26,351 nucleotides of DNA, from IMG/VR virus record IMGVR_UViG_3300023297_000079, positions 1 through 26,351 of that record. The stretch is one strand, 5' to 3'. A program made the position numbers and the translations under genes. Shown here one piece after another: positions 1-9,400 of the stretch. Source of the stretch: a virus. The notes beneath the pieces were generated by a model. That model saw only the letters and a list, made by a program, of their open reading frames with translations, was not told the DNA's origin and ran no database searches. How positions within the stretch are numbered: the stretch's first letter is position 1; every line of letters starts with the position of its first letter.

Positions 1-2217
1 CATGGCCAATCCTATTGCTATTGCTTTTTCTCTGAGGGCAAACTTTTTCTCTATTTGTTCCCGCTTCTTGGCATTATCCCCAACCATTGAAAGTTCTTTT
101 TCCTTTTGAACCCTCCATAAATTGCCAATAGAAGATAACATATTTCCAACCAAGTTTAAATATTCTGCTACTTTATCCATTTTTTCTTTATCATAGACCT
201 GCCGTATTGCTTTCAACCTCTCCTGAGTTTCCTTTTCAATATCCACCAAATCATCTGCCATTTGCTGAGCCAATGATAACTGTTCATTTTGCATACTTAC
301 CAAGTTGGATGTATCAGTCAGCCAGAATGGTTTTGTCTGCATTTGTGTTTCTAATGGTATTGGGGCAACTCCTGCTCCTGTTCCTGCATCTGACGTAATT
401 TTTATTTTTGCTACCTCATTAAGTTCTTTCGTAATTGCTTTTAAAGCGTTAGACAATGCTTGTAATTCTTGTTGCTTCTCACTTACGGTAACTAAATCCA
501 AAAATTCATCTCCTGTTGTAACAAGATGACTCATTGATCGTTTGACTTCTATAATTTCAGCGGTGATTAATTGTTTTGCCCCTTGTAAATATTCAATTGG
601 TAATTGCCCTATTTTTTGCATTAACTCTGTCAAGGCTTTTTTAGAAGTATTTATTGTTTCAACTTCAATAAAAGCTCCTTTTCCTAACTCCATTCTTTTT
701 ATTATCAGCAAATCAAGTTGCCGTAATACTTCTTTATAATTTGCTGCGTTGGCTATATTATTTGTTTCATTTAATTCCTCATTTAACTTTTTTTGCTCTT
801 CTTTTGCCTTCATTGCTTTACTCCGAAGACCTATTAATGCCATTGCTAACAACCCTACTGCCCCAATTAATACTGTAAAAGGATTAGTCATCATAGCTAT
901 TTTTAAAACCCCAAACATTTTAACAACCCCATATCCAACGGAGATTAATCTTGGTAAAACATTACCGATTAAAAAGCCAAGTATTTTTATTACAGGACCA
1001 AGTATCATAATCAAAGCTCCTATACGAACTACCGTTTGTTTTTGGGCGTCATCTAAACCTCTAAACCACATCGTTGCTTTTCTAATACCATCACCAAATC
1101 TTACCAACATAGGTATTATCTCCTCAGCTATGGTTTTCCCAAACATTGTTAATCCTGTCTTAACTGACGCCGTAGCTTGATTCCATTTAAACTCAAATGT
1201 TTCTGCAGCTGCTCCAAATGCTTTTGCACTTGAACCTGCGGCTTCTGCTAATGATGCAAATATAGCTTTGTTGTCTTCCAAATTAGCTCCCATAATATCC
1301 AACGCCCCAGACAATGCCCGAATATTTGGAAATACATCACTCATAACAGTTTCTCCATATTGAGCAGTTAGTTTCCTGATTTCCATTAAGGCTGCTAATA
1401 ATCCATCTTGTTTTATTGTTTTTCGTAAATTAGCTGCAGAAGTGTTCATATTATATAAAGCCTCTTCAGCTTGAGAAGTTGGTTTTAATAGTGAAGCTAA
1501 TATTTGTCTTAACTGCATTGAAGCCGTTGCTGCATTTGTACCTGTACGAGTCATAGCTGCTACTGCTGCCCCAACCTCATGGAATTGAACACCCATGTTA
1601 GAAGCTATTGGTAAAACCATTCCCATTGTTGTTGCTAAAGCCGTTGCCTCAGCTTTACCTTCCCTTACTGATGCTGTTAATACATCAGTTGCCATAGTTG
1701 CATTTAATGTTTCTTTTCCGTAAGCATTCATGGCAGATGTAACCAGGTCGGCTACTACTTTTGTTTCTCCTAATCCTGAAATAGATGCCTTCGCAGACAT
1801 CCTCAACACATCCATTGCCTCAGCTCCTCTAATACCCGCCGATGTAATAAAGAACAAAGCATCGGCTAATTCCTTTGGAGCTTTACCAAGTTGCGGAGCC
1901 ATTTTAATAATATCCTGACCCCATTTATCCACCTGTTCCCTGGCAATACCTACCAATCCAACTATTTTAGACATTGATGACTCAAAATCCATACTCATTT
2001 TCACAGCTGCACCACCAACCAAAGCCATTGGTAAGGTTAAGTACATTGTCATACTTTTACCTACCTTTTTCATAGCTGCTCCGGTTGTCACTAACTTTGC
2101 ATTGATTCGAGTTAAAGACGCCTGAGTCTTCTTTTCAAACGCCAGCATATCCTTTTGAGCTTTCACAAGCCCTGCACTATTGACTCCTAATGTTGCTACT
2201 AATGCTCCTAAATTCAT
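1..2217 (-). CDS. Tail tape measure protein, TP901 type (5' 739 codons; runs off left edge)
   Basis: This gene encodes the tape measure protein, which sets tail length and passes into the host envelope at DNA injection. It starts at ATG 2217, in a 4-base ATGA overlap with the tail chaperone stop, and is open to the window edge, so the C-terminus is missing. Residues about 60-270 look like the TP901 core, with alternating Gly/Ala-rich helices such as APQLGKAPKELADALFFITS and MNAYGKETLNATM. A long hydrophobic stretch at about residues 385-460 (ALIMILGPVIKILGFLIGN and later segments) fits the membrane-active part of these proteins. After it comes a charged, helical region that is probably coiled coil. 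Its position directly after the chaperone pair is the classic siphovirus order. The family call is secure; the full length is unknown. Confidence 0.93.
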   Translation of the reverse strand, partial: MNLGALVATLGVNSAGLVKAQKDMLAFEKKTQASLTRINAKLVTTGAAMKKVGKSMTMYLTLPMALVGGAAVKMSMDFESSMSKIVGLVGIAREQVDKWGQDIIKMAPQLGKAPKELADALFFITSAGIRGAEAMDVLRMSAKASISGLGETKVVADLVTSAMNAYGKETLNATMATDVLTASVREGKAEATALATTMGMVLPIASNMGVQFHEVGAAVAAMTRTGTNAATASMQLRQILASLLKPTSQAEEALYNMNTSAANLRKTIKQDGLLAALMEIRKLTAQYGETVMSDVFPNIRALSGALDIMGANLEDNKAIFASLAEAAGSSAKAFGAAAETFEFKWNQATASVKTGLTMFGKTIAEEIIPMLVRFGDGIRKATMWFRGLDDAQKQTVVRIGALIMILGPVIKILGFLIGNVLPRLISVGYGVVKMFGVLKIAMMTNPFTVLIGAVGLLAMALIGLRSKAMKAKEEQKKLNEELNETNNIANAANYKEVLRQLDLLIIKRMELGKGAFIEVETINTSKKALTELMQKIGQLPIEYLQGAKQLITAEIIEVKRSMSHLVTTGDEFLDLVTVSEKQQELQALSNALKAITKELNEVAKIKITSDAGTGAGVAPIPLETQMQTKPFWLTDTSNLVSMQNEQLSLAQQMADDLVDIEKETQERLKAIRQVYDKEKMDKVAEYLNLVGNMLSSIGNLWRVQKEKELSMVGDNAKKREQIEKKFALREKAIAIGLAM

Positions 2218-2642
2218 TTCTTTTTATCCCTCTTCTTTGGTGGATTTTTATTAAATTTTGCTTCCCTTTCTTTTTCCTTTTTTACTCTTTTATTTTGTAT
2301 ATCTGCTATCTGTAACCATATTTGTTTCTGTTGCTCTGTTGTCTGTCGTACTGGTTCCCTTTCTTCATCTGGATCTCTATCCCATTCCGGCATAAACAAA
2401 TCTGGGGAAGTCATTTCAACGTCTTTCTTTCCCCACACCCTACGAGCAATATTCATAATCAAAGAACTTAGTGAAGCCATTGAAAATTCCCAACGACTAT
2501 CCCCAATAGGTTCTAATCTATCATAAGCCTGCCACTCACTCAACTGTGAGCTTGTCAATTCATCCAGTAAATAATCTGGATGAGCGTAACCTAATTCTTT
2601 ACAGAGCCGGAACTGGAAGCGACGTCCTGGTCGCTGTCTGAG
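2214..2642 (-). CDS. Tail assembly chaperone, frameshifted C-terminal part (gpGT-like)
   Basis: This reading frame has no convincing start of its own: the nearest candidate is a TTG at 2558 with no ribosome binding site. The frame is open upstream to 2642, where it meets the upstream chaperone at an A AAA AAC heptamer. Reading through by a -1 shift gives a fusion of about 271 residues (129 from the first frame, 142 from this one). The junction region reads RRFQFRLCKELGYAHPDYLL followed by SEWQAYDRLEPIG, which resembles the GT-type C-terminal domain found just before tape measure genes. The end is highly basic (NKNPPKKRDKKK). The product is expected to bind the tape measure protein and recruit tail tube subunits. 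It overlaps the tape measure start by 4 bases. Confidence 0.85.
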   Translation of the reverse strand, partial: LRQRPGRRFQFRLCKELGYAHPDYLLDELTSSQLSEWQAYDRLEPIGDSRWEFSMASLSSLIMNIARRVWGKKDVEMTSPDLFMPEWDRDPDEEREPVRQTTEQQKQIWLQIADIQNKRVKKEKEREAKFNKNPPKKRDKKK

Positions 2643-3028
2643 TTTTTTACTAACTCCTCCTTATCCTCTTCTGTTATCCCATTTAACTTACCGGCTGCAT
2701 CTGCTATCTTAGTCAATTTGGAAGCACTCATGTTTTGACTTAATGTAGCAAAATCACCTGGTTCCATTAAATTCTTTCCTTCCGCATCACACAAACAATT
2801 AACAGCTAACTTAGCCCGGAAATCGCCCATTGATTGTTGATAATCTACAATCTTACCTGTTTTTGATTTGATTTTCTTTACCAACAGATTTTCAAACTGC
2901 TCCCTTTCTCTTCCTGTCATCTGACGGACAAACACAATTAGATTACCCCCCAAATCAACCTGAACAGTTTTTAATGCTTCCTTTTTTAACAAATTCTCTC
3001 TGGTTAAAAGAACTCTTTTTTTTGTCAT
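2591..3028 (-). CDS. Tail assembly chaperone, zero-frame product (gpG-like)
   Basis: This 145-residue protein lies between the tail tube gene and the tape measure gene, the standard place for the abundant gpG-type chaperone. It begins with a basic stretch (MTKKRVLLTRENLLKKEAL) and contains RQMTGREREQFENLL, a pattern typical of phage tail chaperones. It is acidic near the end (EEDKEELVKNSDSDQD), after which the zero frame stops at a TAG. A frameshift at its codons 128-129 produces the longer GT-like form. The 63-base gap before it (3029-3091) is very AT-rich with no Shine-Dalgarno sequence. I see no GC-rich terminator there, though it is one of the longer gaps in the tail operon and could hold a promoter. 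Confidence 0.85.
   Translation of the reverse strand: MTKKRVLLTRENLLKKEALKTVQVDLGGNLIVFVRQMTGREREQFENLLVKKIKSKTGKIVDYQQSMGDFRAKLAVNCLCDAEGKNLMEPGDFATLSQNMSASKLTKIADAAGKLNGITEEDKEELVKNSDSDQDVASSSGSVKN
2642..2648 (-). promoter_or_regulatory. Programmed -1 ribosomal frameshift site (A AAA AAC)
   Basis: The minus strand reads A AAA AAC with the upstream frame cut as GTA AAA AAC, exactly the phase for a canonical X XXY YYZ slip. The -1 frame that follows has no stop until 2214, and its product matches the expected second half of a tail chaperone. The zero frame ends 49 bases further on at a TAG (2591-2593). The phase was checked against the ATG at 3028. No clear downstream pseudoknot or hairpin was worked out. 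Confidence 0.85.
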
Positions 3029-3091
3029 GATTTTTAACTTTTTAAAAATTAATAAAAATACTTGATTAGTACTATTTTAAAACTCTATCTA

Positions 3092-3535
3092 CTATCCTGG
3101 CGATGCCGAAGCCGACCCAGAGTTGAGTGTTACTGTTCCGCTGATTTTAATAGTCACATCAAGTGTGATTTTATCATCAGGGGCAATAACTAATGGTAAC
3201 TCAGTTACCAATCCTTCAAACTCCAAGGTGGTTGTCGCCGTGTCAGGTAGTACAACTTCATAGTTGACAAGGGTGTCACTTTCAAAATCATCTTTCATCG
3301 TAGCATATTGTGTACGAGTGAAATTCATTGAAAGTACAACAGTCCCTCCATCTCGGAATCCCGCAATAAACTCACGGTATCCATCAGTTGAACCAAGGGT
3401 AGTTACATCAATCGTATCTCTGGTCATACTAGGACCAGTTATAGTATTTATTTCTGATATCGCTGCCCAAACTCCGGTGCTGGCATTCCATCTCCGAAAT
3501 ACTGTGCTAACACCTGATACTGCTTCACTGCTCAT
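3092..3535 (-). CDS. Major tail tube protein
   Basis: This 147-residue protein would polymerise into the tail tube around the tape measure. The central signature TRDTIDVTTLGSTDGYREFI followed by AGFRDGGTVVLSMNFTR is typical of lambda gpV-like and related tail tube proteins, and the rest is predicted beta-rich (TTTLEFEGLVTEL, ITLDVTIKISGTV). It ends in a Ser/Ala/Gly tail. A strong AGGAGG at 3542-3547, six bases from the ATG, suits a protein needed in hundreds of copies. Position after the tail terminator and before the chaperones supports the call. Confidence 0.88.
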   Translation of the reverse strand: MSSEAVSGVSTVFRRWNASTGVWAAISEINTITGPSMTRDTIDVTTLGSTDGYREFIAGFRDGGTVVLSMNFTRTQYATMKDDFESDTLVNYEVVLPDTATTTLEFEGLVTELPLVIAPDDKITLDVTIKISGTVTLNSGSASASPG

Positions 3536-3574
3536 TTTTTACCTCCTTTTCATTATTAAATTAAACAAACATCA

Positions 3575-3991
3575 TTATCTTCGCTGTATATTGAAGTTAA
3601 TGACAAACCGTACTCTGCTATTCTCATCCCAGTCCAAAAAAGCTGGACCACTTGAACAATAAATAACTGAGTACAAAGTTCCATCATTACACGTCTCCTG
3701 TGCCCGGCCATGTAACGAAGTCCTTATCTTTTGTATTAATGCCCATCCTGCTACGTAACCAGTATTTCGTACTCTGATTTGAACGGATGGGTAGTAATAA
3801 TTTTCTCCTTTTCCTGCCAAAGTTAATTGTGGTGAACCTCCTATTGTATCAAATATAGTTACACAATTCTTTGGTGCTGTTGGCTCAACTGCAATGAATA
3901 GATTTCTTCCCTCTATTTCGGGATCAAAAACCAAATTTAAAGCCGTATCGGCAACCAGCATATCTTTGATATCTTCGCTAGGACTATTCAT
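3575..3991 (-). CDS. Tail terminator-like protein
   Basis: This 138-residue protein begins with a short helix (SPSEDIKDMLVADTALNLVF), followed by alternating strands and ending RVRFVINFNIQRR. Small alpha/beta proteins of this length that sit between a gp10-like protein and the tail tube gene are usually the tail terminator (gpU/DUF3168 type), which caps the growing tail tube. The call rests on size, order and general pattern, since there is no diagnostic motif. The start overlaps the upstream stop by 4 bases (ATGA). A 39-base gap separates it from the tail tube gene, which has its own strong ribosome binding site. Confidence 0.65.
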   Translation of the reverse strand: MNSPSEDIKDMLVADTALNLVFDPEIEGRNLFIAVEPTAPKNCVTIFDTIGGSPQLTLAGKGENYYYPSVQIRVRNTGYVAGWALIQKIRTSLHGRAQETCNDGTLYSVIYCSSGPAFLDWDENSRVRFVINFNIQRR

Positions 3992-4548
3992 TTTATATGT
4001 GCATTTTTTCTTATTGTTTCCACTATTAATTTCCTATTCTTTTTTAAAGATGCTTCAAGAAACTTTGCCCCAGCTCCGGCTCTACGAGTATATTTTTTAG
4101 TTGCTTGAGTTACCTTACCACTTTTTGTTCGTTTTATTTTACTTTGATCTCCTGTAAAATTAGCATCTACCATCTCATGAACAAATGTTGCATAATTAGC
4201 ACTAAATCCCATTATTACAACTGGCATCGGAATCGCTACTGCAACAGATTTATATTCCGATATTACAGAAGCATGATCAGTGGCTAACTTCCCTGCTTCT
4301 TTTCCCTCAAATGAAGCCTGTCCTCCTTTTTCAATCTTTGTCCCTGAAGTAACAAACCAACTAGCTCGTAAATTACCAGTATCTATTGGAATTATAGGAG
4401 CACTAAAATCCATATCCCTACGAATAATGATAGAAGCTTCTATTAATCCTTTTGTGGATCTTCCTTCAATCTTTTTAATTTCCTTAGCAAGATTAGATAA
4501 AACAATATCCATCCCTTTTAATCCTGTATTTGGGTTTACTGATGCCAT
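3988..4548 (-). CDS. HK97 gp10-like head-tail joining / tail completion protein
   Basis: This 186-residue protein contains the pattern of gp10-like neck proteins: an N-terminal helix, then SAPIIPIDTGNLRASWFV, where the D-T-G-N-L-R-A-S core is characteristic. Later it has ANYATFVHEM, the usual Y-x-x-x-V-H-E motif, and a basic C-terminus (KKYTRRAGAGAKFLEASLKK) that commonly ends in a long helix. These proteins act at the connector between head and tail. Start and stop both overlap neighbours (TAATG at 4548, ATGA at 3988), indicating coupled translation. Confidence 0.85.
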   Translation of the reverse strand: MASVNPNTGLKGMDIVLSNLAKEIKKIEGRSTKGLIEASIIIRRDMDFSAPIIPIDTGNLRASWFVTSGTKIEKGGQASFEGKEAGKLATDHASVISEYKSVAVAIPMPVVIMGFSANYATFVHEMVDANFTGDQSKIKRTKSGKVTQATKKYTRRAGAGAKFLEASLKKNRKLIVETIRKNAHIK

Positions 4549-4931
4549 TACAAATACGCCTTTCTTATAAACTTATTACTCTGCCGGTGTTCCGGAGTCT
4601 TTTCAAACAATTTAATCTGGTATGCCTTGTCAACATCCGCTGGATTATCTTCCTCTGCACTGGTTAAAGCTCCTGAACTATCCAACGTACCCAAATACAA
4701 ATAACCCTCTTCATCAACATCCTGTAAAACCCACACCTTAGCTTTTGAAACAATTTCCCGGCTTTTTCTATCATCCCCAGCCATTGAAATCACCTCATTA
4801 ACATCTTCCCAACGGCATTTAATCTCAACAGGATCATCATATGCAAATCCACCTCTACCATCATCCTGTGGATTGCCCCAATAGACTGCATCCTGATTAC
4901 ATAATCGACTTATAAAATTTGCTATTCCCAT
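4548..4931 (-). CDS. Head closure / head-tail adaptor-like protein
   Basis: This 127-residue protein has an early aromatic Gly/Pro segment (DAVYWGNPQDDGRGGFAYDD) and a conserved-looking W (CRWEDVNEV), followed by beta strands. Its length and place between the connector-like protein and the gp10-like protein match the stopper or head-closure slot of siphoviruses. No motif fixes the family, so the role is positional inference. The start forms a TAATG overlap with the upstream gene. Confidence 0.6.
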   Translation of the reverse strand: MGIANFISRLCNQDAVYWGNPQDDGRGGFAYDDPVEIKCRWEDVNEVISMAGDDRKSREIVSKAKVWVLQDVDEEGYLYLGTLDSSGALTSAEEDNPADVDKAYQIKLFEKTPEHRQSNKFIRKAYL

Positions 4932-5317
4932 TACTCAAAACTTGTTATTGCATATATTCCGGCACCTTTCTTACCAATATTAGCCATCTTACCTGTTATA
5001 TCTAATTGTAATACCATTTGTCCGTACGGGGTGGAAGATAAATTCTGTTTCCACTCACCTGTATATTTCACCGTGGCATCCCCCAACTTTTCCTCTGTGG
5101 TTGTTTTCCATACCGTACTAGCTATCATATGAGCTGTAAACCAACGTTCAATGTCTTCCAATAAAACAGTTCCAATACTGGCATCATCTCCAAGTATTTT
5201 TGTTACCAAAGCATTTGCCCCAAGTATAAAAGACTCTACTCTGGTATCACTCAAATTATCCTCAGTAAGGTTATCCATAATCAATCTAACTTCTGCGGCT
5301 GATGTCCGTGTTGCCAT
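4931..5317 (-). CDS. Head completion adaptor, DUF4054-like
   Basis: This 128-residue, mainly helical protein begins TRTSAAEVRLIMDNLTEDNL and includes DIERWFTAHMIASTVWKT, resembling phage head-tail connector proteins of the DUF4054 or gp6-like type: an N-terminal helical domain whose conserved W-F-T-A-H helix packs in the connector ring, then a short Gly-rich tail with YGQMVLQLD. It has a strong AGGAGG (5324-5329, six bases before the ATG). It is the first structural gene after the metabolic island, and in most relatives it would follow soon after the capsid gene. The island therefore splits the head module. Confidence 0.7.
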   Translation of the reverse strand: MATRTSAAEVRLIMDNLTEDNLSDTRVESFILGANALVTKILGDDASIGTVLLEDIERWFTAHMIASTVWKTTTEEKLGDATVKYTGEWKQNLSSTPYGQMVLQLDITGKMANIGKKGAGIYAITSFE

Positions 5318-5712
5318 TATTTACCTCCTATTTTTTTGCTTTTATATATTTCAAATTCATCCTCAGTAGGTGTTTCGTATGTTGTATCTTTCCACAATGT
5401 TCCTCCAGGCAAATACACCAATCTACTTTCATCCCAAAATCCTCTCATCATATTCCTCCATGCTCTACGTGGAGCCACAAATGATAATATAACTATGTCC
5501 CCCGCAAATTCTCTCTGCCTTGCTAATGATGCTACCTTTACCAAATTTTGAATCCGTCCCTTATCAGTGAAATCCCAGTTGTGAGTTTGTTTTCTAAAAT
5601 GATCTCCATCAAATGAGGATACGAGTACATCAGCATCCGTTAATTCCTTAACCAGTGCCTGAGCATAATGTGATTTACCTGAATGAGCTTTACCTGTTAT
5701 TAGTATTACCAT
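5317..5712 (-). CDS. cysC: Minimal adenylylsulfate (APS) kinase
   Basis: APS kinase phosphorylates adenosine 5'-phosphosulfate to PAPS, the universal sulfate donor. The protein shows a P-loop GKAHSGKS (residues 7-14), then FDGDHFR (34-40) matching the LDGDNxR motif, then NWDFTDKGRIQNLVKVA (45-61) matching the GFSxxDRxENIRRVAE region, and FVAPRRAW (78-85) matching FISPFRxxR. At 131 residues it is well short of the usual 180-200: the segment after about residue 90 lacks the usual KGLYKKARxG region. It is not obviously broken and may be a compact phage form. It overlaps the end of the sulfotransferase gene by 23 bases, so the two are co-expressed. The host would have to supply APS, since no ATP sulfurylase is visible. 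Confidence 0.85.
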   Translation of the reverse strand: MVILITGKAHSGKSHYAQALVKELTDADVLVSSFDGDHFRKQTHNWDFTDKGRIQNLVKVASLARQREFAGDIVILSFVAPRRAWRNMMRGFWDESRLVYLPGGTLWKDTTYETPTEDEFEIYKSKKIGGK

Positions 5713-6424
5713 TTTTTTCTTTTTTTCGCGTGTGAAATAATAATGGATCTATAAAATTTAAAACTTCTGATTTCCATTCCAACCCTAACCATTCCAATGT
5801 TTCATGTATCTGTTGATAATCTCCATATACCATTCTCTGTGGCCAAACTACTTTACAATTTACTCCCTCTGTAATCATTTCAATAAACCGTTGTTCATGT
5901 TGCCGTACCCACCATTTCCAACCATCAGCTTCAGTTTTTACCCCAACCGCTTTACGTTGATCTTCTCTTATAAATGCCCTCATAAATCCAGTTTTTAAAC
6001 AGGATTGAATAATGTCTCCGGTTCTACGCCGTACGATAATCCACTTGGCATTTGGAAAAGCATAGTGCCATATCGGCCATGCCAAGCACATTTTAGCCCC
6101 CTTATACATCCACGGTCCCCCTGTATATCCCTGATCCAACATTACTTGCTCTACCCGCTTTCTCAAATCAGTTGGTATCATCAAACTATTCACATCCGGC
6201 AGAGGGTACTGCCCCATTTGATCAACTCCAATTTGTTGCATATAAGGTTTAACAATCTCGTTGCGTATTTCAGCATTTTCAAACATTCCTTTCTGATTAC
6301 TTTTATTTGGACCTGACATTTTTCCTCCAAACGCTCCACACATATTAATTATGCCAGCAATCATACTGGTACCAGAACGAGCAGCTCCAGTGATTAGAAT
6401 CGGTGATGGTAAATTTTCTTTCAT
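5690..6424 (-). CDS. PAPS-dependent sulfotransferase
   Basis: This 244-residue enzyme should move sulfate from PAPS to a hydroxyl or amine on a sugar or other acceptor. The 5'-phosphosulfate loop is ITGAARSGTSM (residues 11-21). The 3'-phosphate region is WIIVRRRTGDIIQSC (about 128-142), with the expected Arg and Ser. Between them lies a variable acceptor region rich in Trp and Met. The ATG at 6424 was chosen because it forms an ATGA overlap with the upstream stop; a TTG two codons earlier is less likely. The next gene supplies APS kinase, so donor synthesis and use sit together. The acceptor is unknown; the adjacent glycosyltransferases suggest a glycan. Confidence 0.85.
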   Translation of the reverse strand: MKENLPSPILITGAARSGTSMIAGIINMCGAFGGKMSGPNKSNQKGMFENAEIRNEIVKPYMQQIGVDQMGQYPLPDVNSLMIPTDLRKRVEQVMLDQGYTGGPWMYKGAKMCLAWPIWHYAFPNAKWIIVRRRTGDIIQSCLKTGFMRAFIREDQRKAVGVKTEADGWKWWVRQHEQRFIEMITEGVNCKVVWPQRMVYGDYQQIHETLEWLGLEWKSEVLNFIDPLLFHTRKKEKNGNTNNR

Positions 6425-9400
6425 ATCCAATTAGTTTTAACCCATGATAAATGTATTACTTCAGTTAGCCTAGGTCTACCATGAAAACAAATTATTCGAG
6501 CATCCTGTGGTAACTGAGCACGACAATTTCTTTTGTAAGAATAAATTCCTGAAACCAAATTTTGTAATGGTATATATCTTTCTCCATGTTTTGCTAATGC
6601 TTGAGAAATGTATTGCTGATCACCTTTTGGATATTCTGATGTATGTGCAATATTAAATTTCTTGTAAATAAATGAATAATCCTTTCCATTATTCCAAGCC
6701 AATAAACCTGAGGCACATATACCTAACAGACGATTGTTAAGATTCCAAGGTTGTAAGGCTGCAAAATCTTCTTTAACTCTTAATAAGTCATCAATATTCC
6801 CCAATATAATAGTATCCAAATCAAAATAAACAGCCCGCTCTGTATTAATCAGCCCTGAACGGAATAACTCAACCTTCCCCCACCACCCAGGATAGTTGGC
6901 TTTAAATTTCCTACTATCACAAATCTCTGAACTGATTTCTAAATCAGTAAGGCATAAAAATTGGTGAGGGATAGTAGTATTACGATCTACCATATTTTTT
7001 AATCTCTTGACATACTCAATAGTATAATCCCCACCAGACTTTAATACGCAAAGAATTGTAACCAACTTACTATCCTTATTTGGTATTGGTTGAACTGGCT
7101 GAGGTTGCTCTTTCAATTTTAGTGGTACTTCTTTTGCCTTTACTTCTTCTACCTTTATCTTTTTTCCTTTTACCAAATCTACACCTAACTGTATCAATGG
7201 AGCTGTTCCTGAATACTCTGATGTATATACTGGAAAATAAGTATTCCTCAATGTGGAAGGAGGACAAATATTAACTGAGAAACGTGGATGGAAAAAATCA
7301 CTCCACAAAACCACTGTCTTCTGCTTCAATGCTATGGACATAATTGTTAATCCAGATGGAATGCCATATACCATTTCTGCCCCTCGTATTAATCCGAATA
7401 ATTGATCTAAATTAGTTTCTCCAACTAGATTAATAGCATTTGGAACGCAAGATATCAGATTCATCAACCCTTTATCTTCTCTATTCCAAGTACCACCAAC
7501 AAATATTGGAGTACATCCAGTCTTTTGTACAATACTATTGGTAATCTTTTTAATTTCCTTAATAGAAATCTTTTGCAATAAAACCTTATTTGATCCTATA
7601 AAAGTATAATAGAATACTATGTATTTCCCAAATTGTTTTTGGCAATATTTTTTATACTTCTCTTGCTCTAATGATACGAACATTGGAGGGAACCATTCAC
7701 ATTTCAAATCTGGGTCTGTTTCTTCCAAAGGCATTCCTGCTGTAAGATAACCATTATGAGAAACAAAATAATCACAACCTAATATATTTTCAAAAATTGT
7801 CCTGCCTTTACTATGATACGCTTCTCTCCATATTAATTCGTTCTTCTGAGTGGATCTCATACTTAATATTTCCTCTTTAATGTGTAAAAAAGGAAACATC
7901 CGAATAAAAGGAACTGATCGGTTATACGCATTCATATGTCTATTCCGTCGATTTGCTATATGTATATCTGGAAGCCCTAAATTCTTTTGTTTTAAAAAAG
8001 CATTTATTTTTACAATTTCCCAATAACAATCCCCAATTCCTGGAGGGAATAATATTTTAACCCTTTTTTGTATTGGTTTTGTAAGGTTAAAAATAACCTC
8101 CCGCTTCGTTTGTGTTGTAATTTGTACTTGGAACCCTACTTTTTTTAACTCCTCCCCCAACTGTGCTGAAGAATAAAACCAGACATTCGTTGAAGTTCTT
8201 TTAAAAAAATGCAATATAAATTTTCCTTCTTGTTTTAATGCTCGGAATGCCTCCTTTAAAAACAGTACTGGTGATGTCTTATACCCAAATGTTTCTGAGC
8301 AAGTAATTACATCAAAATAATCAGTTGGAAAATTGATATCTTCAAGTTCTTGATGATAAATATAATCATCATTCTTACTAAAATCGTATGGTAATAATTC
8401 ACAGCCGTAAGCCTCTATTTTATTTTCCCTACAAATATCTACAAACGCTCCTCCTCCAGAATTAATATCTAATACTTTACTGTTAGAAGATATATTATAC
8501 GTTTTAAATCGGTTGAGTGCCTTCTCTTTTGTATACTCATACATCCTATTCTCATACTCTTTTGCCGAGCATGTTCCTTTATATATATCTTCTACTTTTT
8601 GCATTAAAATATCTATTGTAAGATTCTTAGTATTTTCAATAAAACAAGTTTTATTCTTCACGCTTGGTGGTACTGAATTCCACATAAAACCGTACCTATT
8701 CCAATCATTCCAAATGAGTAAAACCTTTTGCTTTAACCCTGCTGCCAACATGGTTAATCCACAAGGATACCCAACTACCATCTCACTACCACGTATTAAT
8801 CCGAATAACTGGGCAACTGTGGTCTTACCTGTCAAATCCACAATATTTGGTATGCTATTTTTTACTCTAGTCAACTCTGTATCCTCCTTATCCCAATCAG
8901 CTCCAACAAAGACAGGAGTACACCCTGTTTTTTGTACTATTCCTTTGATGCTTGTTATTATATTATCAACTGAAAACTCTCGTACCCAGTGTAGAAAGGA
9001 GCCTCTAAAAACGAAAAAGAATATAATGTATTTTCCATATTTCTGAATTGATACCTCCTTAAATTTATCTTCTTCCAATGAAATAAATCTATCAGGAAAC
9101 CAATCACATTTCAAATCAATATCTACTTCTGCCATAGATGTTCCAGACTCAAGTACACCATTGTAAGATATGAAATAATCATATCCTAATATATTTTTGA
9201 AAATCGTTTTCCCTCTCATTACATAGGCTTCTTGCCATATCTTTTTTGCCGTTGTATTTTCTGCTACAATATTACTTGAATTAAGAAATGGGAACATCTC
9301 AATGAACGGAAATGATCTTTTGTGTGTTTTATATTTCTTATCTTCATTTGCTAAAATACAAATATCAGGTACTCCTAACTTCTCTCGTTTCAAAAAGGCT

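Noticed and set aside
749-1180. Plus-strand open frame of 143 codons
   Set aside because: It is antisense to the tape measure gene and has low-complexity composition with no motif; it is a shadow of a real coding frame.
3029-3091. Possible terminator or promoter in the gap before the chaperone gene
   Set aside because: Only short AT palindromes are present, with no GC-rich stem and no well-spaced promoter boxes.
7076-7267. Minus-strand 63-codon frame rich in Lys and Arg
   Set aside because: It is out of frame inside the linker region of the giant transferase; its composition comes from the Lys-rich linker.
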